A stretch of 64,000 bases of DNA from Alkalibacterium olivapovliticus (GCF_003003275.1 NZ_PVTO01000005.1:1-64000), one strand, 5' to 3'. Counted from the stretch's first letter, positions 45,487-55,188 are shown. The notes: a model not told the origin generated them from the sequence alone. Numbers and translations: made by a program.

Positions 45487-46273
45487 ATTGATCGTTGTTA
45501 TTTTTCTTTACAGGCACTAATGTCTTTAAAGATGTAAACAAGAAGTAAATCGTGAACCCGAGTTTAAGTTCGAAAGCGAACGGTACAATATAGCCGAATG
45601 CTTCGATGATGGAGAGTAATAAGGTCGGTATGCTTAAACTCACTAGAGCCATTCGAGCATTCTTTTTGAATGGAGAACGAAGACGCAGTAAGGTCACCAG
45701 TATATTGGCAAATAATGCAACAATCAGCCATTCATACAAGAGAACGAACCCGCTTGCAAGGTAAGCAACAATAAACATCAGCAGAATGACAAGGGGAGAT
45801 AAGCTGCCGATCTGTGACAGCAAGTCTATAAACCTATCCTGATCAACGCCATCGAGTTGCTCATAGGAGACTGGAATCGTCTGACCTGTCACGTTCAGGT
45901 AGAACTCATCCTGCATTAACCCAATACCGATAGGGACATTCAGCCGTTCCAGATTTGTATCAATTTCTTCAGTCTGAATCGCGCCGTTCGGATCAAAAAA
46001 GAGAAGAAAGGAGTTTGTCTGATGAACGTATGATTCCTGGTCTTCTTCTGCAATCAGCTGATTGTTTTCAATAGTAAAGGGGGGTATCGTTTCAGCTATT
46101 TCAGATCCATCCTCCTGCAAATTCGTCATCACGTTAGTTAAAACAGACGTCATTGAAAAGGTGAGGATAAAGGTGAGTAAAGCAAAGTATGCTAATAATT
46201 GCTTTCTTGTCATACTTCTTGCGCGTACTAGTTGTTTAGGATCTTTGAATCCGATTCGAATATATTCTTTCAC
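45485..46273 (-). CDS. DUF1189 family membrane protein
   Basis: Membrane protein of 262 residues. The first membrane segment covers about 25-45, followed by an extracellular domain (50-150, with IPPFTIENNQLIAEEDQESYV). Then come about four more segments (155-250) including FVLLYEWLIVALFANIL. The arrangement and the ENNQL stretch match DUF1189 proteins, sometimes annotated as maltodextrin-locus proteins. Function unknown. The start GTG has AAGGAAGG upstream. Confidence 0.8.
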   Translation of the reverse strand: MKEYIRIGFKDPKQLVRARSMTRKQLLAYFALLTFILTFSMTSVLTNVMTNLQEDGSEIAETIPPFTIENNQLIAEEDQESYVHQTNSFLLFFDPNGAIQTEEIDTNLERLNVPIGIGLMQDEFYLNVTGQTIPVSYEQLDGVDQDRFIDLLSQIGSLSPLVILLMFIVAYLASGFVLLYEWLIVALFANILVTLLRLRSPFKKNARMALVSLSIPTLLLSIIEAFGYIVPFAFELKLGFTIYFLFTSLKTLVPVKKNNNDQ

Positions 46274-46434
46274 AATTTACCTTCCTTATCTATGTTATAT
46301 CATAAAGAACAGTTTACGGTTTAATGGTCTAAAAAGCAATCAGTCTTTTGACCTACCTTACGTGGAACCGAAAATAAATTATCCCTGCGGTTGAGCTGAT
46401 CTTAAAAATACTTACTTAAAGAGAGTGATTTTAT

Positions 46435-46462
46435 TTGCTAAAATAATCATAAGTGATAAAAT
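46435..46462 (+). promoter_or_regulatory. Sigma-A promoter of sodA
   Basis: TTGCTA (46435-46440), 16 bases, TAAAAT (46457-46462), followed by AGGAGG at 46484. Confidence 0.6.
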
Positions 46463-46499
46463 AGAAGTGTACGAAATTTTATTAGGAGGAATGTATACT

Positions 46500-47108
46500 A
46501 TGACATACACTTTACCAGAATTACCTTATGCGTATGACGCACTAGCACCACACATCGATGAGGACACAATGCATTTACACCATGACAAGCACCATGCTGG
46601 TTATGTAACTAAAACAAACGCGGCACTGGAAAACCATCCTGAACTGGCTGAGTTGAGCATTGAAGATTTAATGAAAAAACTGGACTCTGTTTCTGAAGAT
46701 ATTAAAACAGCTGTGAGAAATAATGGGGGCGGACACGCTAACCACTCACTTTTTTGGGAAATTTTGTCACCAAACGGTGGGGGCAAACCAGAAGGCGAAT
46801 TAGCTGATGCCATTAATGATGCATTTGGCGGATTCGACGACTTTAAAGAGAAGTTTGATACAGCGGCAGCAACTCGTTTCGGTTCAGGCTGGGCATGGTT
46901 AGTTGTTTCTGATGGGAAATTGGAAGTGATGGATACTCCTAATCAGGATTCTCCATACTCAGTAGGTAAAACACCGATTCTAGGGCTTGACGTATGGGAG
47001 CATGCTTACTACTTGAACTACCAGAACAAGCGTCCAGACTATATTCAAGCATTCTGGAACTTAGTCAACTGGGATGAAGTAGCTAAACGCTTTAAATCAG
47101 CTAAATAA
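46500..47108 (+). CDS. sodA: Manganese/iron superoxide dismutase
   Basis: Enzyme of 202 residues turning superoxide into peroxide and oxygen. Metal ligands are visible: His27 in HLHHDKHH, His in [10 protein letters not shown], and Asp and His in [16 protein letters not shown] and the Gly/Gln residues nearby fit the Mn type, though Fe or cambialistic use cannot be excluded. ATG 46500 is favoured because AGGAGG is ten bases before it and abuts ATG 46491. Placed before pbpA as in other Lactobacillales and Bacillus. Confidence 0.94.
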   Translation: MTYTLPELPYAYDALAPHIDEDTMHLHHDKHHAGYVTKTNAALENHPELAELSIEDLMKKLDSVSEDIKTAVRNNGGGHANHSLFWEILSPNGGGKPEGELADAINDAFGGFDDFKEKFDTAAATRFGSGWAWLVVSDGKLEVMDTPNQDSPYSVGKTPILGLDVWEHAYYLNYQNKRPDYIQAFWNLVNWDEVAKRFKSAK

Positions 47109-47126
47109 TCGGATACCGATTAAAAC

Positions 47127-47169
47127 AATCTTTCTTCTGGAGTGGTCAACTCCAGGAGGAAGATTTTTT
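47127..47169 (+). terminator. Terminator after sodA
   Basis: AATCTTTCTTCTGGAGT pairs with ACTCCAGGAGGAAGATT, followed by six T. Confidence 0.9.
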
Positions 47170-47441
47170 CATGACCTATTGATTACTAAATGGTCAATGT
47201 CAGGTAGAAAGCAGCTTATTTAAACGACAAGATTTGAATCAGAACGGAACAGTTTTTGACTATTTAATGACTGTTTATTCATCACCGTCTGAATGTTGCC
47301 TGGAAATGTAGTATTTTCTGAAAGTATTTGGTAAACTGATAGCTGGTTACCCAGACTATTATAATGAACAGTTTAAACTATGGAACAATTAAACTTTTCC
47401 TAAATACATATAATAGCGTCATATTATTAGGAGGGAATTGA
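47170..47441 (+). other. Upstream region of pbpA
   Basis: No gene is seen. It has a TATAAT box at 47409-47414 without a good -35, a second TATAAT near 47358, and GAACAGTTT twice (47247 and 47366). Confidence 0.4.
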
Positions 47442-49595
47442 GTGAGAACACCAGCTCAAAAAAGAAAAGATAAGAAAAAGTCCCATATCCCTTTTCGCTT
47501 AAATTTACTGTTTTTTATTGTATTTTTATTATTCTCTAGTTTGATTCTTCGCTTAGGCTATTTACAAATTATACGTGCAGATGAGTACCAGGCTGAAGTA
47601 GAACGGACGGAACGCACGACTATTACCGGAAGTGTCCCACGTGGTGAGATATTTGATGCGAATTTGAGACGATTGGTAGGAAATGAAGCAAGACATACCA
47701 TTACTTATACAAGGGGACGAAACATACCAGTTGGTCAAATGACCGAACTGGCGTATGATCTAGCTGCTTATATCAGTATGCCTTCAGAGCCCTATTATGC
47801 AGTTGAATCTGGAGCTGATTTAACCAGAAGAGATCTGCAGGATTTCTTTATTGCCAATAATCAGGAAGAGATTCGTTCACGACTGACAGATGAAGAATTA
47901 CAACTGGATGGAACAGAAGCCTATCAAGCCATGCTTGATAGTGTCAGCGATGAGGAAATCGAACAGTTGACCGAGCGAGAACTAGTCGCTACAGCTGTTT
48001 TCAAGAAAATGAATTCAGCTTATGCATTAAGTACTGTCAATATCAAAAATGAAGACGTCACTCAAGAAGAAATCGCACAAATCAGTGAAAACCTGGACGC
48101 TCTTCCTGGAATCGCAACGGGTACAGATTGGGTCAGAACGTATCCTGAGGGAAATATGATGAGAAGTATAACTGGTGCTGTCTCATCAGAAGACAATGGG
48201 ATACCGGAAAGCAGATTAAGGACCTTACTTGCTCAAGGGTATTCTAGAAACGATCGTGTGGGAACTAGTCAAATCGAGCAGCAGTATGAATCTGTTCTTC
48301 GAGGAACTAAATCCCGTCTCGAATCTGAAACAAACAGTCGTGGAGATGTCATTAATCAGATAGAGCAGTACTCTGGTCAAAAAGGTGATAACCTTATTTT
48401 AACTGTGGATATTGATTTCCAGGAAGAAGTTGAACAAATTGCTTTGAATTCGCTCGCTGAACGAGAAGGGTTGAGTGAGAGCATTTATATTGTTGCAATG
48501 GATCCACGTGACGGAGATATCCTTGCGATGACAGGTAAAGAAATTGTAAACGGCGAAGTCGTTGATGATGCGTTAGGTAATATCAACAAAAGCTTCGCTA
48601 TGGGCTCATCTATAAAAGGGGCTTCAGTACTTGCGGCTTCAATGGATGGCGTGCTTGACTCCAGTAACAACACCATTCTAGATACACCGATCAGAGTAAG
48701 AGAGAGTCCGCCTATTCGTTCTGTATTCAACTATGCAGGCAATAATAATGTTTATATGAATGACATTACTGCTTTAGAACGCTCATCCAACGTCTATATG
48801 TCCACACTGGCTATGCGTATGGGTGGCGAATGGAATTTCACTTCAGGAGGTTCTTTGAATATTAATGGTCGATCATTATTAGAAAAACAGAGAAGATACT
48901 TTAATCAGTTTGGCTTAGGTGTTCAGACAGGAATCGATCTGCCCGGTGAACAAACCGGACTGGCTGGTCCGGGAAGTTCCCCGGGTGAAGCCTTGTTCTT
49001 CTCCTTCGGACAGTATGATACCTACACTCCAATGCAGCTGGCTCAATACATTTCAACTATTGCAAACGACGGAACACGTATCGCTCCACGTTTAGTGTCT
49101 GAAATACGAGACACCGATACGGAAACGGGGCGGGTTGGTGCGTTGAAGACGGAAATACCACCTAAAATCCTGAATCATGTCAATGTTGACGAGCAGGCTC
49201 TTCAAAGAGTTCAGCAAGGGTTTTATCAAGTAATAAACGGCAGTCAGGGAACAGCACGGGTTCATTTTGCTGATACGGACTATACTGCAGCTGGTAAAAC
49301 CGGAACTGCAGAAACATTTTACTGGGATGATGATCTAGGTAGAAACACAGATTCCGTTACGAATCTGACATATGTTGGGTATGCACCATTTGAAAATCCT
49401 GAGATAGCTGTCGCGGTTGTCGTACCAAACCTACCTAACCAGAATCGATCAAATCAGGAAAACCAGCGTGCTGCAAGACAGGTGATGGATGCTTACTTTA
49501 AAGTAGGCGATTACGCACAGGAGGATGTAGCAGATCCTACTGAGACAATAGAAGAACTTGAAGACTTTGTTGAAGAGGATAATGGAGAAGAGTAA
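47442..49595 (+). CDS. pbpA: Class B penicillin-binding protein 2 (elongation-type transpeptidase)
   Basis: Bitopic protein of 717 residues that cross-links peptidoglycan. Short basic cytoplasmic head, membrane segment about 20-42, dimerisation/pedestal domain (PRGEIFDANLRRLVGNE), then the transpeptidase domain. The latter has the active-site SSIK (usually SxxK), the SSN triad in ERSSNVYM and KTGTAE near residue 620. An acidic C-terminal tail follows. Its place between sodA and rpmG fits Bacillus PbpA (PBP2a), which works with RodA in side-wall synthesis. GTG start after AGGAGG. Confidence 0.9.
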   Translation: MRTPAQKRKDKKKSHIPFRLNLLFFIVFLLFSSLILRLGYLQIIRADEYQAEVERTERTTITGSVPRGEIFDANLRRLVGNEARHTITYTRGRNIPVGQMTELAYDLAAYISMPSEPYYAVESGADLTRRDLQDFFIANNQEEIRSRLTDEELQLDGTEAYQAMLDSVSDEEIEQLTERELVATAVFKKMNSAYALSTVNIKNEDVTQEEIAQISENLDALPGIATGTDWVRTYPEGNMMRSITGAVSSEDNGIPESRLRTLLAQGYSRNDRVGTSQIEQQYESVLRGTKSRLESETNSRGDVINQIEQYSGQKGDNLILTVDIDFQEEVEQIALNSLAEREGLSESIYIVAMDPRDGDILAMTGKEIVNGEVVDDALGNINKSFAMGSSIKGASVLAASMDGVLDSSNNTILDTPIRVRESPPIRSVFNYAGNNNVYMNDITALERSSNVYMSTLAMRMGGEWNFTSGGSLNINGRSLLEKQRRYFNQFGLGVQTGIDLPGEQTGLAGPGSSPGEALFFSFGQYDTYTPMQLAQYISTIANDGTRIAPRLVSEIRDTDTETGRVGALKTEIPPKILNHVNVDEQALQRVQQGFYQVINGSQGTARVHFADTDYTAAGKTGTAETFYWDDDLGRNTDSVTNLTYVGYAPFENPEIAVAVVVPNLPNQNRSNQENQRAARQVMDAYFKVGDYAQEDVADPTETIEELEDFVEEDNGEE

Positions 49596-49621
49596 ATTTA
49601 ATCCATACAGCCTTTCAATAC

Positions 49622-49658
49622 AAAAAGAGATGACCTAATTTTCGGTCATCTCTTTTTT
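49622..49658 (+). terminator. Terminator after pbpA
   Basis: AAAAAGAGATGACC (49622-49635) pairs with GGTCATCTCTTTTT. Confidence 0.9.
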
Positions 49659-49698
49659 GTTATGCTTTATTTATAAAATAACAAACTGTTTAAATGTA

Positions 49699-49738
49699 AA
49701 AAAAAGAAAGATGACTGTAATCATCTTTCTTTTTTTTA
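49699..49738. terminator. Bidirectional terminator downstream of rpmG
   Basis: AAAAAAAAGAAAGATGA and TCATCTTTCTTTTTTTT flank a six-base loop. It serves rpmG on the minus strand. Confidence 0.88.
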
Positions 49739-49748
49739 GTTTGAGAAA

Positions 49749-49898
49749 TTATTTTGTCTCGCGGTGCAATGTAGTTTTGCGTTCGCGTGGGCAATATTTT
49801 TTAACTTCCAAACGTTCTGTGTTGTTACGTTTATTTTTAGATGTTAGGTAGTTGCGTTCTTTGCAGTCTGTACATTCTAATGTAACGTTTACTCGCAT
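49749..49898 (-). CDS. rpmG: 50S ribosomal protein L33
   Basis: Ribosomal protein of 49 residues: [34 protein letters not shown] and a C-terminal TTLHRETK. The first CxxC is present; the second pair has only one Cys (CPRE), a form also seen in Bacillus RpmGA. ATG 49898 has GGAGGGA upstream; the longer open frame beyond it is not translated. It lies on the opposite strand to pbpA. Confidence 0.93.
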   Translation of the reverse strand: MRVNVTLECTDCKERNYLTSKNKRNNTERLEVKKYCPRERKTTLHRETK

Positions 49899-50258
49899 GA
49901 TTGTCCCTCCTAGTAATCCTGTTTTGAAGGCTATCAAACATGGTAGGTGTCTAGCCATTCGCCTTGACTAGAATACCACGTTTTTTTATAAAATGCCACT
50001 CTTTTTTTATTATCAAGCTAAAATTGTCACGATTCATCTTTTTTCTGTTGAAAATATTCTTACAACTGAAAATAGTAGGGTAACGGCTAAAACGTTTTGG
50101 TCTAATATGAGTCTTCCTAATTATAGTTGTAATGAATAGATTATTGGCTTCAGATTTATTATGATAGAGGTATCAGCAGACTAGCTGTGCTGAAAGAACA
50201 ACAATCACTATCAGCCAAACTGGTCTAAAACTCTTATATTTTGAAGGGACTGGATTCG
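49899..50258. other. Divergent region between rpmG and a small basic ORF
   Basis: No convincing gene is seen in about 360 bases. On the minus strand a TATTCT box (near 49967) may serve rpmG. A hairpin TCAGCA...TGCTGA lies near 50172-50192. In Bacillus this position holds yqgN (5-formyl-THF cyclo-ligase), absent here. Confidence 0.4.
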
Positions 50259-50468
50259 ATGGATATAAAGAAACAGAAGCATGAAAAGAAACGGAGACCG
50301 ACCAGGGAAGAGACTGAATTTGACAGACGTCTTGAATCGGAACGCCTATTAGCCAAAAAACTCCGTAAAGAAGAAGTGTCCGCCCGAAAAGAAGCAATTA
50401 AAAACCGGAAACCGTTTAAAGGATTATCAATTAAGCCGACAGTGTCACTTTTTGATGAAGAAGGGTGA
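50259..50468 (+). CDS. Small highly charged basic protein, unknown
   Basis: Predicted protein of 69 residues, mostly Lys, Arg and Glu, likely one long helix (REETEFDRRLESERLLAKKL), then a short tail KGLSIKPTVSLFDEEG. No cysteine, signal or membrane segment. GAAGGGA lies nine to ten bases before the ATG. It is followed by the decayed BCCT gene. I do not recognise the family; it could be nucleic-acid or ribosome binding by charge alone. Confidence 0.55.
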   Translation: MDIKKQKHEKKRRPTREETEFDRRLESERLLAKKLRKEEVSARKEAIKNRKPFKGLSIKPTVSLFDEEG

Positions 50469-50478
50469 GAAGAAGTAG

Positions 50479-51961
50479 GTGAGCGGAACTGGAAAGGCTA
50501 TGGGTTCGATATCCATCCGGAAGTCACTGTTACCTCTTCAATCATTCTAGTTGCATTCATATTGATCACCCTTATTTTTCCACAGGAAGCTCAGTTGTTT
50601 TTTGAAAATGCGTTGGATGTGATATCCAATACAACCGGCTGGTTTATGATATTTGCAGCCAATATTTTTATTGCAGCTGCACTATACTTTGCGTTCAGCC
50701 GTTACGGTACGATTGTGATTGGTGGAAAGAAAGCAAAGCCGGAATTCTCCCGCTTTGCCTGGTGCTCCATGCTGTTGAGTGCTGGTATGGGGATAGGTCT
50801 GCTGTTCTGGAGTGTAGCTGAACCTATTTTACATTTGGGAGAACCCTCGCCTATGTTTGGCGCAATTGAACCTAATTCTGCGAGCGCTGCTCAAGCGGCT
50901 ATGGCTTCTACCTTCTTTCACTGGGGAATTCACCCGTGGGCGATTTACTCGATCGTCGGACTGGGCTTAGCCTTTTTCTCCTATAATAAAGGGTTACCTT
51001 AAACCATCCGTTCTCTTTTCTATCCTCTGATAGGAAACAAGATTTATGGATTATGGGGAAACCTGATTGATATTTTATCTGTACTTGCGACATTGATGGG
51101 GCTGGCGACTTCACTGGGATTAGGTGTTGCTCAAGTCAATGCAGGATTAAATCACCTTTACGGTATCAGTATCGATACGACCACTCAGGTCATACTGATA
51201 GCGGTCATCACTGGTTTTGCAACCATATCAGTTGTTATGGGACTCGATGGAGGCGTGAAACGGCTGAGTGAAATCAATATGGTACTAGCCGGAGTGTTTT
51301 TACTTTTTGTACTCATTGCCGGACCAACTGTATATATCCTGAGCGGCTTCACCCAAAATATTGGCTATTATATGGCAAATTTTCTTGAGATGAGTCTATG
51401 GACTGAAACATTCAGAGACACGAACTGGCAGGGGACCTGGACAGTGTTTTATTGGGCATGGTGGATTTCCTGGTCTCCTTTCGTTGGGATGTTTATCGCC
51501 CGCATTTCCAAAGGACGCACTATAAAGGAATTTATTGTCGGAGTGATTATTATCCCAACGACTATATCATTTTTATGGATGAGTGTATTTGGAGGAGCAG
51601 CTATATTCCAGCAGCTGAATGGTATAAATGATTTAACTGCCATTATTTCGGTTGATGAATCACTAGCCCTGTTTGCCTTAGTAGAAAATCTACAGTTGTC
51701 TACGGTTTTATCGATTGTCGGAATTATTTTAGTAATAGTGTTTTTCGTCACATCCTCGGATTCAGGGTCACTAGTCGTTGATCACCTGACATCAGGTGGA
51801 AAGCTGGATTCCCCGGTCCCTCAGCGTATTTTCTGGGCCGTTATGGAAGGCGTCGTCGCTGCTACTTTATTAGTAGGAGGCGGATTGTCAGCACTTCAGA
51901 CAGCATCTATTCTCACCGGCCTCCCTGTATTCTGCTTTTTATAATCTTTCACAAATCATGA
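50479..51961 (+). pseudogene. BCCT-family osmolyte (glycine betaine/choline) transporter, decayed
   Basis: Two open stretches (to 51002, and from 51003 to 51944) in the same frame together give a BCCT transporter. Features include the GMGIGLLFWSVAEP motif, the Trp-rich FYWAWWISWSPFVGMFIARIS and FVTSSDSGSLVVDHLTSGGK. Three lesions are visible. The only GTG near the ribosome site (50479) is one base out of frame with the coding stretch. An in-frame TAA (51000-51002) follows the residues KGLP. Near 51926 the frame shifts inside the last membrane helices: the other frame continues ILLFIIFHKS then stops. Recently inactivated, since the reading frame is otherwise intact. Confidence 0.88.
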
Positions 51962-52025
51962 AAGTATGATACTATTTTATAGGTTGAATGAATTCAGACA
52001 CGATAAGAAAAGAGGGATAGTCAAT

Positions 52026-52385
52026 ATGGAAATATGGATGATTGCAGGAGTGCTGCTGGTCATATCAGGCGTTTTATTTAGTTATTCTTTCATAAAAAAA
52101 GAAGAGAAAGACGCTGCGTATAAAGAACTGGAGTCATTTTCGTTAGCTGTGACTAAAACAGTTTATGATTTGAATGAACGGATACATATGCTGGAATCAA
52201 AAATGAGTATGACCGTCGAAGAAGAAGAGAAGTCTACTTTGATGACACGCTTAATGAAAGACAATACGATTACGCTGTTCACTAAAGGTGTTGCAACAAA
52301 AGAAATTGCCAGACAGTTAGACTTGTCACAATCTTCTGTTCAAGAAGTGATCAATGATTATATTACAGAAGGCATTCAATCATAA
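52026..52385 (+). CDS. Membrane-anchored coiled-coil protein with C-terminal HTH (SwrB/DUF6115-like)
   Basis: Protein of 119 residues: one N-terminal membrane segment (about 3-21), a helical coiled-coil region (25-70, KDAAYKELESFSLAV ... RIHMLESKMSM) and a C-terminal helix-turn-helix (TKGVATKEIARQLDLSQSSVQEVI). This layout is that of SwrB (YlxL), which in Bacillus promotes flagellar assembly, but the resemblance is mainly architectural. AGAGGGA precedes the ATG. The next gene starts 19 bases later. Confidence 0.55.
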   Translation: MEIWMIAGVLLVISGVLFSYSFIKKEEKDAAYKELESFSLAVTKTVYDLNERIHMLESKMSMTVEEEEKSTLMTRLMKDNTITLFTKGVATKEIARQLDLSQSSVQEVINDYITEGIQS

Positions 52386-52404
52386 AGAGAATAGGTGGAG
52401 GAAC

Positions 52405-52953
52405 ATGTCTAAGAAAAATGTACGACTTTTAGCATCAGGCTTTTTATTTTCAGGATTGCTCCTGCTTGCTCTGAGTACTTTTGCTCCGGCAGAAACTGGT
52501 GCCACAAATCAGGATATTCCAGACGAACTGGAAGCGGAAATCAGATATCTTGAAGATACAGTGGTCACACTCGAATTGGAAAATGAGCAACTTTTATCTG
52601 AGAATACTCGTCTTGCGCAGGAGAATGAAACTGACTCGACTTCAGATTCTGAAGAGACGGAAGAATTTGATACTTTAGAAGAAGCTGAAGAAACTGATTC
52701 AGAAGAAGAAACAGAAGAGGCAGCCGAAGAAGAAGTAGAACCGTCTGTGATGGAATATGTCGTAGTCGTTAATGAAGGAGAACCCAGCAGTGTTGTGGCG
52801 TCTCAACTTGAGTCTTTTGGTCTGATTGATGATTTCCACGGGTTCAATCGGTATATGGAGGAAAATAATTTGTTTAGACGATTACGACCGGGCAGATATA
52901 CTGTCCAATCTGATATGAACAGAGAACAGCTGATCGAAGCGATCGTTCGTTAG
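52405..52953 (+). CDS. Membrane protein with coiled coil, acidic linker and MltG/YceG-like N-domain
   Basis: Protein of 182 residues. Signal-anchor about 7-28, coiled coil about 40-70 (LEAEIRYLEDTV, LENEQLLSENTRLAQENE), a strongly acidic linker (73-112), then a C-terminal domain (115-182). The pattern of that domain, VVNEGEPSSVVASQLES, GLIDDFHGFNRYMEENN and LRPGRYTVQSDMNREQLIEAI, matches the LysM-like first domain of MltG lytic transglycosylases. The MltG catalytic domain itself is absent. It may bind peptidoglycan. GGTGGAGG precedes the ATG. Confidence 0.65.
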   Translation: MSKKNVRLLASGFLFSGLLLLALSTFAPAETGATNQDIPDELEAEIRYLEDTVVTLELENEQLLSENTRLAQENETDSTSDSEETEEFDTLEEAEETDSEEETEEAAEEEVEPSVMEYVVVVNEGEPSSVVASQLESFGLIDDFHGFNRYMEENNLFRRLRPGRYTVQSDMNREQLIEAIVR

Positions 52954-53014
52954 ATTTTGCATCTTTTTATCTTTGAGGTAAAATGAATCTATTAAAGATA
53001 AAGGAGCGAAATAC

Positions 53015-53326
53015 ATGTCCGATACAGCAGTTATTTACATGGCCAACGGAAAAACATATACTGTCAACAGCTCTCCATCATCTCTTCACGAGTCTCTCAG
53101 TCAGAATAACCAGTCTGGAGATTTGCTAAAAAAGGTTCATCTAGTAAACGGCAAAGAAGTGCTGGTCAATCCTGCTCATATAATTGCAGTAGAAACAAGT
53201 GAGATGAGCAATATGGATGTCTCGACATCAGACAAACCGGATCCTGTTGCAGATGAAAACCGAAAAGATGCCAACCTGAAGGCAGCCAAAGAATTCAAGA
53301 AAGATCTTGACGGTAACATGGAATAA
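53015..53326 (+). CDS. Small hydrophilic protein, unknown
   Basis: Predicted protein of 103 residues. The first 60 residues are a short beta-rich domain (VIYMANGKTYTVNSS, KKVHLVNGKEVLVNPAHIIAVE), vaguely like FlbD-type small proteins; the rest is a charged disordered tail. No membrane segment. AAAGGAGCG precedes the ATG, and a clear terminator follows. I do not assign a function. Confidence 0.6.
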   Translation: MSDTAVIYMANGKTYTVNSSPSSLHESLSQNNQSGDLLKKVHLVNGKEVLVNPAHIIAVETSEMSNMDVSTSDKPDPVADENRKDANLKAAKEFKKDLDGNME

Positions 53327-53330
53327 ACCG

Positions 53331-53395
53331 AAAGCATTTTAGGGAAGTGTCAGATACTCCGGTATGTGATTAAGTGTCCCTTTAATGCTTTTTTT
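53331..53395 (+). terminator. Terminator after the small hydrophilic protein gene
   Basis: AAAGCATT, AGGGA and TCCCT, AATGCTTT form a two-part stem, followed by a T-run. Confidence 0.8.
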
Positions 53396-53423
53396 CACTT
53401 TAAAAACACATTTTCTAAATTGG

Positions 53424-53453
53424 TTGACTGTTAAGAGTGTGCTATACTATTCT
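53424..53453 (+). promoter_or_regulatory. Sigma-A promoter of the rhomboid gene
   Basis: TTGACT (53424-53429), 18 bases, TATTCT (53448-53453), followed by AAGGGAG and the GTG start. Confidence 0.55.
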
Positions 53454-53477
53454 TAAAGATTTAAGGGAGCTAAAATT

Positions 53478-54185
53478 GTGAATTATCAAACAGAGATGAA
53501 ACTTAAACGATGGAACAGAAAACCACTTATCGCCTATGGACTGCTCGGTATAACAGGGTTTATGTATCTGCTTCAGGAGGTATTGGGTGGCAGTACAAAT
53601 TCATTAGTTCTTGTCCGTTTAGGCGCAAAAGTCAATGAGCTGATTGTGTTAGGTGACTGGTACAGATTGATTACCCCTATGTTTCTGCATATTGGCATCA
53701 CACATTTGCTATTCAATGCATTGATCCTTTATTTTCTTGGCATTCAGCTTGAATCTATTTTTGGTCACTGGCGATTTTTATTGTTATATGTCTTCAGCGC
53801 AATAGCTGGGAATGCAGCCAGTTTCGCCTTTAATACCAGTATTTCTGCTGGAGCCAGTACAGCCTTGTTCGGTCTGTTCGGATCGACTCTTGTTTTAGGC
53901 AAACTGTTTCCTTCAAACATGCAGATAGGGGCGATGGCGAAAAATTTTTCGCTGCTGATTGTTCTTAATTTAGTATTCGGCCTTATGAGTCCGGGTATCG
54001 ATATGGCTGGGCATGTAGGTGGCCTGATCGGTGGATACCTTCTTGCTTACGCTATTTCTGCTCCCAGAGCATGGGGAAACAAAAAGCAGCAGATAAAATA
54101 TGCACTAATTTATGTCGGGGTAGTTGCGCTTTTTATACTAATAGGATACGCACGGTACATCCCTATCACTCAGTTATTCAATTAA
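53478..54185 (+). CDS. gluP: Rhomboid intramembrane serine protease
   Basis: Membrane protease of 235 residues with about seven membrane segments. It has the L1-loop region DWYRLITPMFLHIGITHLLFN, catalytic Ser in GASTALFG and catalytic His in AGHVGGLIGG, the rhomboid dyad. It lacks the TPR tail of Bacillus GluP (YqgP), so it is the short form. Start GTG after AAGGGAG. Directly followed by glucokinase; the small yqgQ usually between them is missing. Confidence 0.9.
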   Translation: MNYQTEMKLKRWNRKPLIAYGLLGITGFMYLLQEVLGGSTNSLVLVRLGAKVNELIVLGDWYRLITPMFLHIGITHLLFNALILYFLGIQLESIFGHWRFLLLYVFSAIAGNAASFAFNTSISAGASTALFGLFGSTLVLGKLFPSNMQIGAMAKNFSLLIVLNLVFGLMSPGIDMAGHVGGLIGGYLLAYAISAPRAWGNKKQQIKYALIYVGVVALFILIGYARYIPITQLFN

Positions 54186-54204
54186 TTAATAAGGAGGAAA
54201 ACAG

Positions 54205-55188
54205 TTGGAAGAAAAAAAGATTATCGGTATCGACTTAGGTGGGACATCAGTCAAATTCGCAGTCGTATCGACTAAAGGTGAACTGATAGACAAATGGAGC
54301 ATACTAACGGACATAACAGATAATGGGAATCATATTACGCCCTCAATCATTAATTCGTTAAAAACGTACATGAGCGATCACAGATACACGGCTAAAGACT
54401 TTATCGGAATCGGAATGGGGTCTCCAGGAACCGTTAATCGTCATGAAGGAACAGTTATTGGCGCTTATAATTTGAATTGGGTTACCATACAGCCCGTTAA
54501 AGAACAAATTGAACAGGCGACCGGCATTCCCTTTTTTATTGATAATGATGCGAATGTGGCAGCGCTTGGTGAGCAGTGGATCGGTGCCGGTCACAATGAA
54601 CCTAATGTAGTATTCGTTACTCTCGGTACTGGAGTTGGCGGTGGTGTGATCATGAATAATCAGCTGCTTCATGGCGCGATTGGAGCGGCAGGCGAAATAG
54701 GACACATGACAGTTGACCGTGAGGGATATGAGTGTACCTGCGGAAAGAATGGGTGTCTGGAAACAGTCGCCAGCGCAACCGGTGTGGTCAGAGTTGCGAA
54801 AGACCGTGCAGTTGATTATCCAAAAGAGTCAGCTTTAAAAAGTCAGATACTGGGTGAAGAAACAGTCGATACAAAAATGATTATGGATGCTGCAAGAGAA
54901 GGCGATGTTTTTGCAACAGCTGTTGTCGATGAAATCAGTGATTATTTAGGACTGGCCTGTGGTAATATCGCTAATTTACTTAATCCTTCCACTATCGTCA
55001 TTGGTGGCGGCGTCTCAAAAGCAGGTGAATTCCTGGCAGAGAAAATCAGAGAGCGGTTCAGTGTTTATGCGTTCCCTACGATCCGTGAACATACAAATAT
55101 TCGTATTGCAGAGCTTGGCAATGATGCCGGGGTAATCGGCGCTAGTTCACTAGTCTTAAATGAATCGGTATATAAGCATATAAGTTAA
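54205..55188 (+). CDS. glcK: Glucokinase (ROK family)
   Basis: Enzyme of 327 residues phosphorylating glucose with ATP. It shows the N-terminal phosphate loop IGIDLGGTSVKFAVV, DNDANVAALGE with the catalytic Asp, LGTGVGGGVI, GEIGHMTV and the ROK zinc motif CTCGKNGCLE. There is no N-terminal helix-turn-helix, so it is a kinase rather than a ROK repressor. TTG start after AAGGAGG. Feeds glucose 6-phosphate to glycolysis and Zwf. Confidence 0.93.
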   Translation: MEEKKIIGIDLGGTSVKFAVVSTKGELIDKWSILTDITDNGNHITPSIINSLKTYMSDHRYTAKDFIGIGMGSPGTVNRHEGTVIGAYNLNWVTIQPVKEQIEQATGIPFFIDNDANVAALGEQWIGAGHNEPNVVFVTLGTGVGGGVIMNNQLLHGAIGAAGEIGHMTVDREGYECTCGKNGCLETVASATGVVRVAKDRAVDYPKESALKSQILGEETVDTKMIMDAAREGDVFATAVVDEISDYLGLACGNIANLLNPSTIVIGGGVSKAGEFLAEKIRERFSVYAFPTIREHTNIRIAELGNDAGVIGASSLVLNESVYKHIS

